Origin: G965205255 sp965205255
GTDB taxonomy: Bacteria; Pseudomonadota; Gammaproteobacteria; Pseudomonadales; Endozoicomonadaceae
Length of the DNA stretch: 64,000 bases
NCBI GenBank assembly: GCA_965205255.1
Contig: OZ242051.1
Location: 2,480,001-2,544,000, forward strand
Reading direction: 5' to 3'
Made by a program: the position numbers and the translations under genes. This document shows, one piece after another, positions 34,634-44,127 of the stretch (position 1 is the first letter of the stretch; the number at the start of each line of letters is the position of its first letter). Under the pieces are notes generated by a model that had not been told where the DNA came from, did not search any database, and saw only the letters and a program-made list of their open reading frames with translations.

Positions 34634-35086
34634 TGTTGTGATCTAATGGAACTTAACATTCACATTGAGACAATGTATCCAAAGAAATTTAAAGAAGAGT
34701 CAGTAGTTTTGGTACGGGAACAAGGTTATTGAGTACCTGAAATTGCAAAATCACAAGGTATTGTAAGCAATGTATCGTACAAATGGAAAGATAAAATTGA
34801 GGGCCGGCAAGCAATACAGGAAACTGCTAAAAATCTATGGTATCAGAGCCAGTATGAGAGATGTTGCGCTTGTTGGGATAATGCCGTGGTTGAATGTTTT
34901 TTTACAGTTTGCAATATGACTGGATTATTAAGGTACATCAGCCAACATACGAACATATAAAGCATGATATGGCAGTTTATATAAAATATTACAACATGAA
35001 AAGACTTCACTCAGCAAATAGAAATATGATGCCCGCTGAGTATGAAAATTCTCTAAAAAAATGTCCGGTAAGAGTGGAACAGAACA
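34634..35086 (+). mobile_element. Decayed IS3-family element
   Basis: Both ends resemble the IS3 element at 17078-19724: TGTTGTGATCTAATGGAAC from 34634, and TGTCCGGTAAGAGTGGAACA running to 35086. Inside, an orfA-like start (MYPKKFKEESVVLVREQGY) with a TGA stop is joined, after a deletion, to an orfB-like 3' part. That part reads YRKLLKIYGIRASM in one frame and CCACWDNAVVECFF in another, and ends HSANRNMMPAEYENSLKK. The element is far below full length and cannot encode a transposase. Confidence 0.8.
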
Positions 35087-35153
35087 GTGCTCTGCTTTAT
35101 CATACGACGATTTATTTTACTTTAATTTATTTTTTTATGAGACGTAATTAAAC

Positions 35154-35661
35154 ATGATAAATGATATCCCTACTAATGTTATTATTGTTTTTTTTGTATT
35201 ATTGTACATCGGAATAAAACGATGTTTTGACTCTGTGCTCTCGCTTAAACGGCTGGTTATTCTACCAGCTATTTTAATAGTTTATAGCCAATATAGTTTA
35301 TACGAATCACTCCATTACTCCTTTTACGTGGTTTTGTTTATTATTATCGCAGCTTTCTTTGGGTATTATATTGGTAACTCTCAAGCAAAAGATACCAGCG
35401 TTTTAGCTGATAAAAAGCAGTTGTTAGTAAAAATTCCAGGTAGTTTTAGTTATTTATTTGTTTTCATGGGGCTTTTTTTTTATACAGTTTCTTATTCATT
35501 ACTCTATCGATGATCATTTGTTTTTTTCTAAATGGGCTATTTATAAAGTGCTTACTGTCACAGCGATTAGTGTTTTGTCTGGTATTTTAGCTGGAATGAA
35601 TTTTACTTTTTTCATAAAGTATTTGTCATCTGATTCAATTGATCTACCAAAACAGGATTAA
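35154..35661 (+). pseudogene. Small multi-pass membrane protein, frameshifted
   Basis: Two overlapping frames read as one membrane protein of about 169 residues. The first (35154-35513) has three or more hydrophobic helices. The second (35458-35661) continues with FLIHYSIDDHLFFSKWAIYK and a last helix. The switch falls at a nine-T run (35473-35481). The protein resembles the DUF6622-type small membrane proteins, which have no known function. It may be a true pseudogene or a homopolymer error. Confidence 0.5.
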
Positions 35662-36337
35662 TTTTTATTTTTTTATATTCTTTTAATTGCTACTAGTGTT
35701 CTGGCCCACCTTTACCGGCACAAGCTATAAAAGTTTTCTTCTTCGCTCATCCTGCAATCTTGGCAGGTTAATTTTCATATGAACTATCTTTACGCCTACA
35801 GTTTAAAACGATGCTGTAAGTGATGGTTGATTTTTGTTTGCCTGAGCAAGGTCTTGTAATGACTTCACTGACTGTAGGTTATACCTATTAAGTATATTTA
35901 TCTTTATCACCCTATTTTTTTTATGTACTCCGTTTATTTATGTGTTTTTTTTTGATGTTTAGTACTGAGTCATATTAAAATACCGTAGACTTATTTTGGC
36001 TATGGGTATAAATGATAATTGTAGTACAATGGTAAAGAATACATTTAGGGCTAAATATTGATCACATTGCAACAATTGGACAAGCAAGATAGGTCTTGTA
36101 TTCTTGTCCTGTAAAAGTTGTACTGGATGTCGAAAAATCTTGTGCTGATGGTCTTACGTTGCATTTGAGAGAATATAAACGTTAGATATCGTACAGATTC
36201 CATACATGTTTTTTTAAGGTGAAATCAACAAAACAGTGATAGAAAATCAAATATCGCATTATTAATGTGATAATCGACTGTTCTGTGGATGTTTCTTTGA
36301 GCAAGATTGTATTAATTATAATTGAGGGTGTTTGTTA
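35662..36337. other. Noncoding gap before the EamA gene
   Basis: No gene is recognised in about 680 bases. It contains a solo IS3-like terminal repeat at 35697-35722 and otherwise AT-rich sequence. The EamA promoter should lie here. Confidence 0.4.
35697..35722. repeat. Solo IS3-like terminal repeat
   Basis: TGTTCTGGCCCACCTTTACC followed by GGCACA closely matches the IS3 end at 17078 (TGTTCTGGTCAACCCTTACC then GGACAT). No transposase sequence adjoins it, so it is a scar or a one-ended remnant. Confidence 0.5.
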
Positions 36338-37201
36338 ATGAATTACTTGATTGCTATTTGTGTCCCATTATTTTGGGGTAGTACATATGTAGTAGTAGGT
36401 TTATTTTTGCAAGGGGTATCACCTTTCTGGGTTGCTGTGTTGAGGGCTCTGCCTGCAGGATTATTAATGTTAGCTTTGCGACCAAAGTGGCCTTGCCTTA
36501 AGTGGTCGAAAATGTTCTTGCTTGCCTTTTGTAATATTACAGCTTTCTTTTTACTATTATTTATAGCCGCTTATCGCTTGCCAGGCTCGATAGCCGGAAC
36601 ATTGAGTTCTACTCTGCCATTACAGGTACTTTTATTGTTGTGGTTAATTGAAAGAAAACGACCCAGCTTATTAGCGATCTTCGCTGCTTCTATTGGCCTG
36701 ACAGGTGTTGTTTTATTACTCAATCCATCGACAAATATTGACTTAGTAGGTGCGTTATCTGCATTAATAGCAATAAGTTTTTTGGCTCTTTCATCTTTAT
36801 GGATAAGAAAATGGCCGGTTACAGATATACTTTCATTCACATCATGGCAATTATTTTTAGGTGGACTGATGTTAATACCATTTGCTTATTTTTTCGCCGG
36901 AAATCCACCTCATGTCACCATGAAAGAGCTTCCGGGATTCTTATGGCTTGTATTACCTAACACAGCATTTGCTTATTGGGCATTCAATCGTTCTATTAAA
37001 AAAATTGGAGCTGAAATGATGGCGATGTTTGGCATGTTAAATCCTATGGCTGCAATAGTATTGGGAGTGAGCTTTTTGCATGAATCTCTTGATTTGTTTC
37101 AATGGATTGGAATTGTTTTAATTATCAGCTCATTAGTTTTAATGATTAGGGGAAAAAGTCAACGTCGATCTTCGGTCTTGATTGAAGCTAAATCAACATG
37201 A
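36338..37201 (+). CDS. EamA (DMT-superfamily) transporter
   Basis: The 287-residue inner-membrane protein has ten predicted helices in two EamA halves. The first begins PLFWGSTYVVVG and carries an arginine-containing turn VLRALPAG. The second begins near LSFTSWQLFLGGLMLIPFA and ends with GVSFLHESLDLFQWIGIVLI. This family exports amino acids and related metabolites. ATG at 36338 is preferred since GAGGGTG precedes it at a fair distance; an upstream TTG at 36332 is possible. It is followed by an FMN reductase gene 84 bases on. Confidence 0.88.
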   Translation: MNYLIAICVPLFWGSTYVVVGLFLQGVSPFWVAVLRALPAGLLMLALRPKWPCLKWSKMFLLAFCNITAFFLLLFIAAYRLPGSIAGTLSSTLPLQVLLLLWLIERKRPSLLAIFAASIGLTGVVLLLNPSTNIDLVGALSALIAISFLALSSLWIRKWPVTDILSFTSWQLFLGGLMLIPFAYFFAGNPPHVTMKELPGFLWLVLPNTAFAYWAFNRSIKKIGAEMMAMFGMLNPMAAIVLGVSFLHESLDLFQWIGIVLIISSLVLMIRGKSQRRSSVLIEAKST

Positions 37202-37285
37202 TGATTATTTCACCTATATATAATAGCCACAACACCGTATAACGATAAAACCATTACAATAATATTAATGAAGGGGAGTTTATTT

Positions 37286-37837
37286 ATGAAACTTTTGGCT
37301 TTTGCTGCTAGTAATAGTTCTGAGTCTATTAACAAAAAATTAGTTGACTATGCGGCTTCGTTAGTTGAGAACGCTGACATTGAAACCTTAGATATTAATG
37401 ATTACGAAATGCCTTTATATAGCCATGATCGTGAGCGTGATCTGGGAATACCAAATGAGGCCAAAGCATTCTATGCCAAAATTGGAGATGCTGATGCACT
37501 TATGATTGCCTTTGCAGAGCATAATGGTCATTACACTGCCGCGTATAAAAATCTTTTTGACTGGACTTCACGCATCGATATGAAAGTATATCAAGGTAAA
37601 CCTATGATTGTAATGGCAACTTCTCCAGGTCCAGGTGGTGCTTCATCTGTTTTAGCAGCAGTTAAAAGTTCAGCACCTTTTTTTGGTGCAATCATTCGTG
37701 CAACAGTTTCCATACCTGAATTTTTCAATAATTTTGATACGAAAACTAATACGCTATCTAATCCAGTCTTAGTGAATAAGATGATAAAGGCAGTAGACAA
37801 GCTGCGTAGTTATGCCCATAAAAAACCTTTGCCATAA
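37286..37837 (+). CDS. NAD(P)H-dependent FMN reductase
   Basis: The 183-residue flavodoxin-like protein has the phosphate-binding start AFAASNSSESINKKL, the MPLYSHDRE segment and the AEHNGHYTAAYKNLFDW motif (around 85-100) that marks NADPH-dependent FMN reductases of the ChrR/ArsH-related group. It should reduce FMN or quinones in the cytoplasm. ATG at 37286 is chosen because GGGGAG lies 8 to 13 bases upstream. It may share a transcript with the EamA gene. Confidence 0.88.
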   Translation: MKLLAFAASNSSESINKKLVDYAASLVENADIETLDINDYEMPLYSHDRERDLGIPNEAKAFYAKIGDADALMIAFAEHNGHYTAAYKNLFDWTSRIDMKVYQGKPMIVMATSPGPGGASSVLAAVKSSAPFFGAIIRATVSIPEFFNNFDTKTNTLSNPVLVNKMIKAVDKLRSYAHKKPLP

Positions 37838-38012
37838 GACCGATCACCGGCGACATAAAGGGCTGAATAACCGAGTGGAGAATGCACATCAATACACACG
37901 ACAGCGATAGAAATCAATGATCAAAATTAAGTGGATATCTACTGTACAGCGGTTGCTGAAGTTATCTGGTATTATGCTCAATTTCTTCTCGGTGGATGTT
38001 GGTAGATATACA

Positions 38013-38056
38013 AAGCCTGCAGCACAGAGAAGATAAATCCAGAAGCAGGCTTTTTC
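38013..38056 (+). terminator. Possible terminator after the FMN reductase gene
   Basis: AGCCTGC (38014-38020) and GCAGGCT pair over seven bases and are followed by TTTTT. The loop is long (about 24 bases), so it is weak. The surrounding 37838-38197 holds no gene that I recognise. Confidence 0.4.
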
Positions 38057-38197
38057 CATTCGGGGTCAAGTTTCCCTACAGGTTTTCGTCTAAAAAAAGC
38101 AGGATGTGATTTCCTGACGTCAGAGAGAATAAGTAGACGGTGCCATTAATATTATTTTGACGTATAATGTTTGTTGATTTATAAAGTGAGTTTAATC

Positions 38198-39397
38198 GTG
38201 ATTTTTTTCAGAAAGCCCATTCTTTACATTATAACTTTTTTAACCTGCTTGAATTCATCTGTATCATTTGCAGATACTTCAAGTTCTATTGATAATCATA
38301 TTTTAAAAAATATTCCTGTCCGAATGAGTGGGGATATTAAATACATGACAATAGATAATGCAATGCATTACTATAAAGTCCCTGCCATAAGTTTTGCCGT
38401 TATACAACATAATCAACTTGTATGGAATGATGCTATTGGTTATGTCGATTCTAAACATACAAAACAAATCACTAAAAATACATTATTTCAGGTTGGATCA
38501 TTGACTAAAACGGTAACTGCATTGACAGTGCTTAAACTTGTTGATGAAAATAAATTTAATCTGGATAGCCCGGTCAATCCTAAGTTAGATGGGTGGAAGA
38601 TCCAAAACAAAGACAATTTCAAATCTGATGCGGTAAATCTGCGTAACCTTCTTAGCATGTCATCGGGGCTAAGTGCCGGAGGCGGCCCAGGTTATATGCC
38701 TGGTAGCAAGCTTCCTACACTGATACAGCTTTTATCAGGAAAAGCTCCGGCTAACAATCCACCTGTTGAGTTAATTTATAAGCCAAATACTAAATATTTC
38801 TATTCCAATGGTGGATATGAAGTTGTTGAGTTATTAATTGATTCACAACTCAATAAAGGCTTTATTCCTACTGTTAATGACACTGTTTTGAAACCACTAA
38901 AAATGCACCACAGTTATATGGAACAACCATTATTGGCTAATCTTCAAGCCAATGCAGCAAAAGCAACTGATGATAGGGGTAAAACTTTTCCATACTCATG
39001 GAGAGTGATGAAGGAATATGCAGCCGGTGGATTATGGAGTACATCAACAGATATGGCGAAGGTGGTTATAGCACTTAATAATGCTTACCAAGGTAAAAAG
39101 AATTCATTTCTTTCTGAAAAAACAGCTAAAGAGACATTGACTAAACAAAAAAATACATCGTATGGTTTAGGCTTTGTCGTTTCAGGAAAAGGCAGTAAGC
39201 TTCGCTTTATGAAACTGGGCCAGAATGTAGGCTACCAGAGTTGGTTGGTGGGTTATCCTAACACAGGACAGGGAATGATTGTTTTAACGAATTCTGATAA
39301 TGGAAGAAAGCTTGCCCAAAGCTTAATATATGCCATCGCCAAAGCATATCACTGGCCTACTAATGGAAAGCTACAAGATGCATGGATGATTAATTAA
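38198..39397 (+). CDS. Secreted serine hydrolase, class C beta-lactamase-like
   Basis: The protein of about 399 residues starts with a signal peptide (hydrophobic stretch ILYIITFLTCLNSSVSFA followed by D). It has the penicillin-binding fold motifs: SLTK (the SxxK nucleophile and base, in QVGSLTKTVTA), YSN (in YFYSNGGYEV) and a late GQNVGY in the place of KTG/HxG. It belongs to the beta-lactamase-related serine hydrolases (DD-peptidases, esterases, AmpC-like). The substrate is not shown. GTG at 38198 gives the best signal peptide; the frame is open to 38171. It is the last gene before an IS6 remnant. Confidence 0.85.
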   Translation: MIFFRKPILYIITFLTCLNSSVSFADTSSSIDNHILKNIPVRMSGDIKYMTIDNAMHYYKVPAISFAVIQHNQLVWNDAIGYVDSKHTKQITKNTLFQVGSLTKTVTALTVLKLVDENKFNLDSPVNPKLDGWKIQNKDNFKSDAVNLRNLLSMSSGLSAGGGPGYMPGSKLPTLIQLLSGKAPANNPPVELIYKPNTKYFYSNGGYEVVELLIDSQLNKGFIPTVNDTVLKPLKMHHSYMEQPLLANLQANAAKATDDRGKTFPYSWRVMKEYAAGGLWSTSTDMAKVVIALNNAYQGKKNSFLSEKTAKETLTKQKNTSYGLGFVVSGKGSKLRFMKLGQNVGYQSWLVGYPNTGQGMIVLTNSDNGRKLAQSLIYAIAKAYHWPTNGKLQDAWMIN

Positions 39398-39486
39398 GTT
39401 AATTAGTGGGTGAGTTGTTTTGTGTATGGTGGTCATATTCTCATCCACTATCACAGCACCTCACCAGCCGTGTTGCGGAAAATTTT

Positions 39487-40004
39487 GGTTCTGTTGCAAA
39501 ATAAGACTTATCTTCAAGATAATGTACTCATTATTAATACAACTTGTGTAGTATACCATGCCAGCTATCAGCACTAAAGGACGTCATTTTAGACAAGAAC
39601 TTATTCTGATGACTGTTCGCTGGTATGTGGCCTACAACCTGAGCTACCGTGATATTGAAGAGCTGATGGCACAGAGAGGTCTTTGTATAGATTACACCAC
39701 CATTCATTGATGGGTCGTGAACTATGCTCCTCAGCTAGAAGCTAACTTCCGTAGGAAAAAGAAAGCCACAGCCGACTATTGGCGTGTGGATGAAACCTAT
39801 ATCAAAATCAAGGGTGACTGGCACTACCTGTACTGTGTTGTCGACAAGTACGGAGAAACCATTGATTTTATGCTTTCCAAGCATAGGGATGAGCCTGCAG
39901 CCAGTGCTTTTGTGAATAAAGCCATTGGGCACAATGGCCTTCTTAAAAAGGTGGTGATTGATAAAAGCGGAGCTAATCTGGCCGCACTGGAATCGTTCAA
40001 TCTT
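39487..40004 (+). mobile_element. IS6-family remnant, inverted relative to the other two
   Basis: The terminal repeat GGTTCTGTTGCAAA is at 39487-39500, followed by the transposase gene on the plus strand. The second terminal repeat seen at the other two copies is absent. Similarity to the 25.2 kb copy ends near 40004, and no opposite end is present, so it is a one-ended fragment next to parB. Confidence 0.82.
39558..40004 (+). pseudogene. IS6-family transposase, nonsense mutation and truncation
   Basis: From ATG 39558 the frame reads MPAISTKGRHFRQELILMTV and on to the zinc-finger/HTH region ending YTTIH. There a TGA (39707-39709) stands where CGA (Arg, before WVVNYAP) is expected. The frame then continues with WRVDETYIKI (first aspartate) and VVIDKSGANL (second aspartate) and loses similarity after LAALESFN, before the catalytic glutamate. 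Confidence 0.88.
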
Positions 40005-40019
40005 ATGTTAGGATGGGAA

Positions 40020-40045
40020 GATACTGACTTCAACAGTATCTTTTT
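40020..40045 (+). terminator. Hairpin with T-run between IS6 remnant and parB
   Basis: GATACTG (40020-40026) and CAGTATC (40034-40040) form a seven-pair stem with a seven-base loop, followed by TTTTT. It would end plus-strand transcripts. It does not have a T-run for the parB direction. Confidence 0.45.
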
Positions 40046-40143
40046 CGTTTTCTACAGTCCCCTGATAGCCGTAATGACATGCTTTGTCAGCAAAAGCATC
40101 CTGACACTCCATTATTTTGCAGAGGTTCAATTTTGCAAAAAAC

Positions 40144-41109
40144 CTAATGAATGTGTAATAAGATACCGTCTAGCTCATCAAGAGTTTGATAGTTTATAAC
40201 CAGCTTGCCTTTACCCTCGGCAGAATGTTTTATATCTACCCTTGCGCCTATTTTTGCAGAAAGATCTTCTTCAAGCTTGCGAACATTCGGATCTGTTTTA
40301 TTGGGAAGTTTGCTTTTATCAGAAGTTTTTTGCTTTTGAATATGGCGAACCAGCGCCTCTGTCTGACGCACAGATAATGCCTTTGTTACTACAGTATTAG
40401 CGGCATCAACTTGTTGGGTTTCAGTTAAACCAAGTAATGCACGAGCATGTCCCATTTCAATGTCGCCGTGTTCAAGCATAAGCTTGACTTCGCTTTGCAA
40501 ATTAATTAACCGCAACAAATTTGTGATCGTCACTCTGGATTTTCCCACTGCATCAGCTACTTCTTGTTGCGTTAATTCAAATTCAGATTTTAAACGATCA
40601 AGAGCTATTGCTTCTTCCATTGGGTTCAGATCTTCACGTTGAATATTTTCAATCAGAGCCATAGCCATGGTTACAGCATCTGACACTTCTTTTATCACCA
40701 CAGGAATAGTTGATAAACCCGCCAGCTGGCAAGCCTTCCAGCGACGTTCACCAGCAATCAGTTCATACTTTTTGCCCAATAAAGGTCTGACGATAACAGG
40801 TTGCATTATTCCGTATTGTTTAATTGATTGTGCCAGTTCTTCCAGCGCTTTCTCACTCATATCTTTTCTTGGCTGATATTGACCACGCTGAATAAACTCA
40901 ATCGGTAACTCTTTTAATGCACCATCTTTTAATGCACCATTTAGTGATTCAGAAGAAACAGCTAGTGATTCAGGAGAAACTGTACCGGAAACAGTCTTAA
41001 TATCCTGCTCTGTTTCAGATGCTTCGAGCATTTTTATTTCAGCTGAAACCTGAGCGCTTTCCAGTAATGCACCCAACCCTCGACCCAGCGATGGTTTTTT
41101 CTTCGCCAT
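40144..41109 (-). CDS. parB: Chromosome-partitioning protein ParB
   Basis: ParB binds parS sites near the origin and spreads as a CTP-dependent clamp, working with ParA. The 321-residue protein has the N-terminal start KKPSLGRGLGALLES, the ParB/Srx CTPase domain (PIEFIQRGQYQPR, then ELIAGERRWKACQLAG), and the HTH for parS (LTQQEVADAVGKSRVTITNLLRL is split across about 200-222). The C-terminal dimer domain ends LDELDGILLHIH. The ATG overlaps the parA stop. No parS site was seen in the window. The gene normally precedes the atp operon in this group, but here an IS6 remnant follows. Confidence 0.95.
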   Translation of the reverse strand: MAKKKPSLGRGLGALLESAQVSAEIKMLEASETEQDIKTVSGTVSPESLAVSSESLNGALKDGALKELPIEFIQRGQYQPRKDMSEKALEELAQSIKQYGIMQPVIVRPLLGKKYELIAGERRWKACQLAGLSTIPVVIKEVSDAVTMAMALIENIQREDLNPMEEAIALDRLKSEFELTQQEVADAVGKSRVTITNLLRLINLQSEVKLMLEHGDIEMGHARALLGLTETQQVDAANTVVTKALSVRQTEALVRHIQKQKTSDKSKLPNKTDPNVRKLEEDLSAKIGARVDIKHSAEGKGKLVINYQTLDELDGILLHIH

Positions 41110-41987
41110 TAGTGTTCAGCCTCCAAAGATGTTGTACTTTTTGATACCCGCTTACTTTTAGTAGTAACAGCTGGTTGAGTGTTAATGTCAAATTTCCCTT
41201 TTTTCTTTTTTGCTCTGTTTTCTGCTTCCATGCGACGGATTATTTCTCCCGCCAACCCAATGTAGGCGACAGCCCCTCTGGATTTTTTGGCATATTGCAG
41301 GGCAGGTAATCCATAACTTGGTGCTTCGGCTAGTCTGACATTACGTGGAATAACTGTGCGATATACCTTGTCACCAAAATGTGCAATCAACTGCTTGGAT
41401 ACCTCGTTAGTCAGACTAATCCTTGCATCATACATAGTGCGTAAAATACCACGAATGTGTAACTTGGGATTTAATGTTTGACTCAATCCAGTAATAGTGT
41501 TTAACAAGGAGCTTAAACCCTCCAAAGCATAGTACTCACATTGCATTGGAATAATCACACCATCAGAGGCAATAAGTGCGTTTATTGTTAACATATTTAA
41601 CGACGGCGGACAGTCAATAAAAATAAAATCATACCTGGATTTTATTTTTTCAAGTGCATTTTTTAACTGAAACTCTTTCTGGTGAGAGCCGGTTAGTTCC
41701 ACTTCTGCTGCAGTCACATCTGCATTGGAAGGAACAAGATCATATCCTGCTTCTGTCTTGGTAATAATGGTCTCATCAATAGTAGCTTTGCCCATTAATA
41801 GGTGATATACCGACAAATCAACTTCATGCTTATCAACACCGCTTCCCATGGTAGCATTACCCTGAGGGTCGATATCTATTAACAACACTCGACGCTTTGC
41901 TGCCTGCAAAGATGCCGCAAGATTAACGCATGTTGTTGTTTTTCCAACACCACCTTTCTGGTTTGTTATTGAAAGTATGCTAGTCAC
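41109..41987 (-). CDS. parA: Chromosome-partitioning ATPase ParA
   Basis: ParA is a Walker-type ATPase that moves ParB-parS complexes. The 292-residue protein has the deviant Walker A motif KGGVGKTT (about 10-17), DIDPQGNATMG (about 38-48) and the Walker B region FIFIDCPPSLNMLTINAL. The C-terminal extension is lysine-rich. The start is a GTG at 41987, giving the standard TSILSITNQ N-terminus. Its last base overlaps the parB start, so the two are coupled. It follows rsmG in the usual gene order. Confidence 0.95.
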   Translation of the reverse strand: MTSILSITNQKGGVGKTTTCVNLAASLQAAKRRVLLIDIDPQGNATMGSGVDKHEVDLSVYHLLMGKATIDETIITKTEAGYDLVPSNADVTAAEVELTGSHQKEFQLKNALEKIKSRYDFIFIDCPPSLNMLTINALIASDGVIIPMQCEYYALEGLSSLLNTITGLSQTLNPKLHIRGILRTMYDARISLTNEVSKQLIAHFGDKVYRTVIPRNVRLAEAPSYGLPALQYAKKSRGAVAYIGLAGEIIRRMEAENRAKKKKGKFDINTQPAVTTKSKRVSKSTTSLEAEH

Positions 41988-42124
41988 TGAATTTGTCCAC
42001 TCGCTCTGTGTTAATTACACTTTTTTGTGCGTACTTTACAGCAATTATACCCTATGATATGCAATTACTCTGAATTGTTGTTTATATGTCTGATCATTAT
42101 ATTGTACTACCAGTTTTAGTACCA

Positions 42125-42784
42125 TCATTCAGGTTTAAACCGTTCCAACATGATAATATTTCTGCAGCCTTCATTTCCCGGCACTGATAACGGTACAACA
42201 CCTTTGACAACAACTCGGGGTTTTAATTTTTGCAAGGCAAAAACTTCATCCTCACGATATTGACCTTTCATTGCAACCCAAACGCCATTCTCTTTTAATA
42301 AGTGTTCTGTTAACGAGACCATATCAATCAAAGCACTAAAAGCTCGTGAGATAATATTGTCAAACAGATTGTCGGTATGCCAGGCTTCGACTCTTTCTTG
42401 TTTAACAATGACATTAGGTAATTGCAAAGAGCGAATGGCATGATCCATAAAACGCTTTTTTTTCCCGTTACTATCCAAAAGTGTAAAGGTTGATTCTGGT
42501 TTTAAAATGGCCAAAGGAATGCCCGGTAATCCGGGGCCAGATCCTACATCAAGAATCTGCAGACCATCAATATAATGAAGAATGCTTAAACTATCCAGCA
42601 AATGACGAGATACCATATTTACAGGGTCTTTTACTGCGGTCAGATTATATGTTTTATTCCATTTGTTAAGTAATTCCAGATAATCGAGCAAAGCATCGGT
42701 CTGTTCTGATGAAACCCGAATATCCATTTGTTCAGCACCCTCTGTAAGGATTGACCGAAGTTGCTTCACGAAGGTTGACTCCAT
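42125..42784 (-). CDS. rsmG: 16S rRNA (guanine527-N7)-methyltransferase
   Basis: RsmG (GidB) methylates G527 of 16S rRNA with SAM. The 219-residue protein has the family segments LDYLELLNKWNKTYNLTAV (about 29-47), the SAM site ILDVGSGPGLPGIPLAI (about 78-94) and ISRAFSALIDMVSLT. ATG at 42784 gives a normal length. It lies upstream of parA with a 137-base gap. In related bacteria mnmG usually precedes it; no mnmG is present here. Confidence 0.95.
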   Translation of the reverse strand: MESTFVKQLRSILTEGAEQMDIRVSSEQTDALLDYLELLNKWNKTYNLTAVKDPVNMVSRHLLDSLSILHYIDGLQILDVGSGPGLPGIPLAILKPESTFTLLDSNGKKKRFMDHAIRSLQLPNVIVKQERVEAWHTDNLFDNIISRAFSALIDMVSLTEHLLKENGVWVAMKGQYREDEVFALQKLKPRVVVKGVVPLSVPGNEGCRNIIMLERFKPE

Positions 42785-43331
42785 TTATTAGTTATAAAAT
42801 GATAAAATTTAACACATTCTATGTCATATAAAAAATAAAGCTAATATTTACTCTGCCATTTATCTTTTAAATTTTTATTCTTCTGGCTTTTTTCTTCAAT
42901 ACCTCGGATAGATTTTTACATGTGCTGGATTTAACAAAATAAACACAAGACTTTCAACGTTAGATTTGAGCTGGAGTGACCAAAAAGTTAATGATATTTA
43001 TACTGAGATCAGTGAGTATGAGGCAGTTGGTGCGTAAAAACACCTGAAGTGTTGTTCTTTAAAAACGAGGGGGGAAACCATGCCTTTCAGTAGTTTCATA
43101 TTTTACAATACAATAAAAAGGCTATAACTGATGGGGGAATGCCTTGACTCTGGTGTTGTGAGTTGACATGTGCTTTTCTACATAATCTATTAATTCAGCT
43201 GATAAAGAGTTAAATTTCTTGCCACTTCACTTTCGGACTGTTAGTCTACCGGATTGTATTTTTATTTTGTATTTTTATTTTGTATTTTATTCGACTTTAA
43301 CAGTCATAAAATAAACAAAGAAAAAGCATTG
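42785..43331. other. Noncoding gap between rsmG and ubiC
   Basis: About 550 bases of AT-rich sequence separate these divergent genes. I see no gene and no trace of mnmG. Bases 43254-43331 are an in-frame extension of ubiC but encode an unlikely phenylalanine-rich stretch. Confidence 0.4.
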
Positions 43332-43943
43332 GTGAAAGTATTGGGTGAATGTTCTCAGGGTCATTTATGGCTACCCGCCAAATCAGTTATACATAATGCC
43401 CCCGTACACCTTCAAGATTGGCTGACAAATACTCAATCGTTAACTTTAAGGTTATCAAACTTTTTTCATACAAAAGTTATAGTTAATGTTCTTGAGCAAA
43501 ATAAAGGCATGCCGGACTCTTCAGAGTTATCAGCAATCGGTTGTACAGGAAGGGGTAAAGGCTTTATTATCCGTCGGGTACAACTTGTGATTGATGATAT
43601 ACCAAGAGTTTATGCCCGTAGCATCTTTCCGGAGGGTAGTTTGGTTACACCGGATAAAAAGATTTTACAGCTTGACGATACTCCACTGGGGAAGTGGTTG
43701 TTTACCCATCCCGAATTATTCAGAAGCTCTTTTGAAATAACCAAAACCTCTCCCCAAAAACTACCCTGTGATGCTTTTCATTCTCTTAAAGAAGCATTAA
43801 TTGAAAATCAAATATGGGCCAGACGCTCACTATTTTCTCTGCCAGAAAGACCGCCTGTTTTAGTCAGTGAGTATTTTATAACACGCATGCAAGAAACCAT
43901 CAAAAATACAGCACACTTAAAGCCACCTGCATTGCAAAATTAA
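43332..43943 (+). CDS. ubiC: Chorismate pyruvate-lyase (UbiC-like)
   Basis: UbiC removes pyruvate from chorismate to give 4-hydroxybenzoate, the first step to ubiquinone. Family features are the arginine in RRVQLVIDDIPRVYARSIFP, then LDDTPLGKWLFTHPELFR and the product-binding end IWARRSLFSLPERPPVLVSE. Overall identity to the E. coli protein looks low, but the order of these blocks is the same. No ATG is available upstream of the conserved part; GTG at 43332 is chosen over TTG at 43254. No ubiA follows. The identification is by motif pattern. Confidence 0.72.
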   Translation: MKVLGECSQGHLWLPAKSVIHNAPVHLQDWLTNTQSLTLRLSNFFHTKVIVNVLEQNKGMPDSSELSAIGCTGRGKGFIIRRVQLVIDDIPRVYARSIFPEGSLVTPDKKILQLDDTPLGKWLFTHPELFRSSFEITKTSPQKLPCDAFHSLKEALIENQIWARRSLFSLPERPPVLVSEYFITRMQETIKNTAHLKPPALQN

Positions 43944-43977
43944 TGTCTTTGTTATTTATTGTTTTCTGGAAAAAATT

Positions 43978-44127
43978 ATGCACGGCAAGTTTTTTTTTGC
44001 ATCTTCTTTCTCAGCAGACAAACTGACTCTGCTTCAGAGACCTTTCTCTTTTGGTGCCTTAATGGCAGGGGTATACGCCTTATCTTTGTCTGTATTTGAC
44101 CTAAACTCGACAGGAAAAAAGCGTTAA
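43978..44127 (+). CDS. Possible small protein, 49 residues
   Basis: A short ORF begins at ATG 43978 after TGGAAAAAATT and reads MHGKFFFASSFSADKLTLLQ, with a moderately hydrophobic centre (FSFGALMAGVYALSLSVF) and a basic end. It follows ubiC by 34 bases. There is no family match that I know, and it may be chance. Confidence 0.25.
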   Translation: MHGKFFFASSFSADKLTLLQRPFSFGALMAGVYALSLSVFDLNSTGKKR

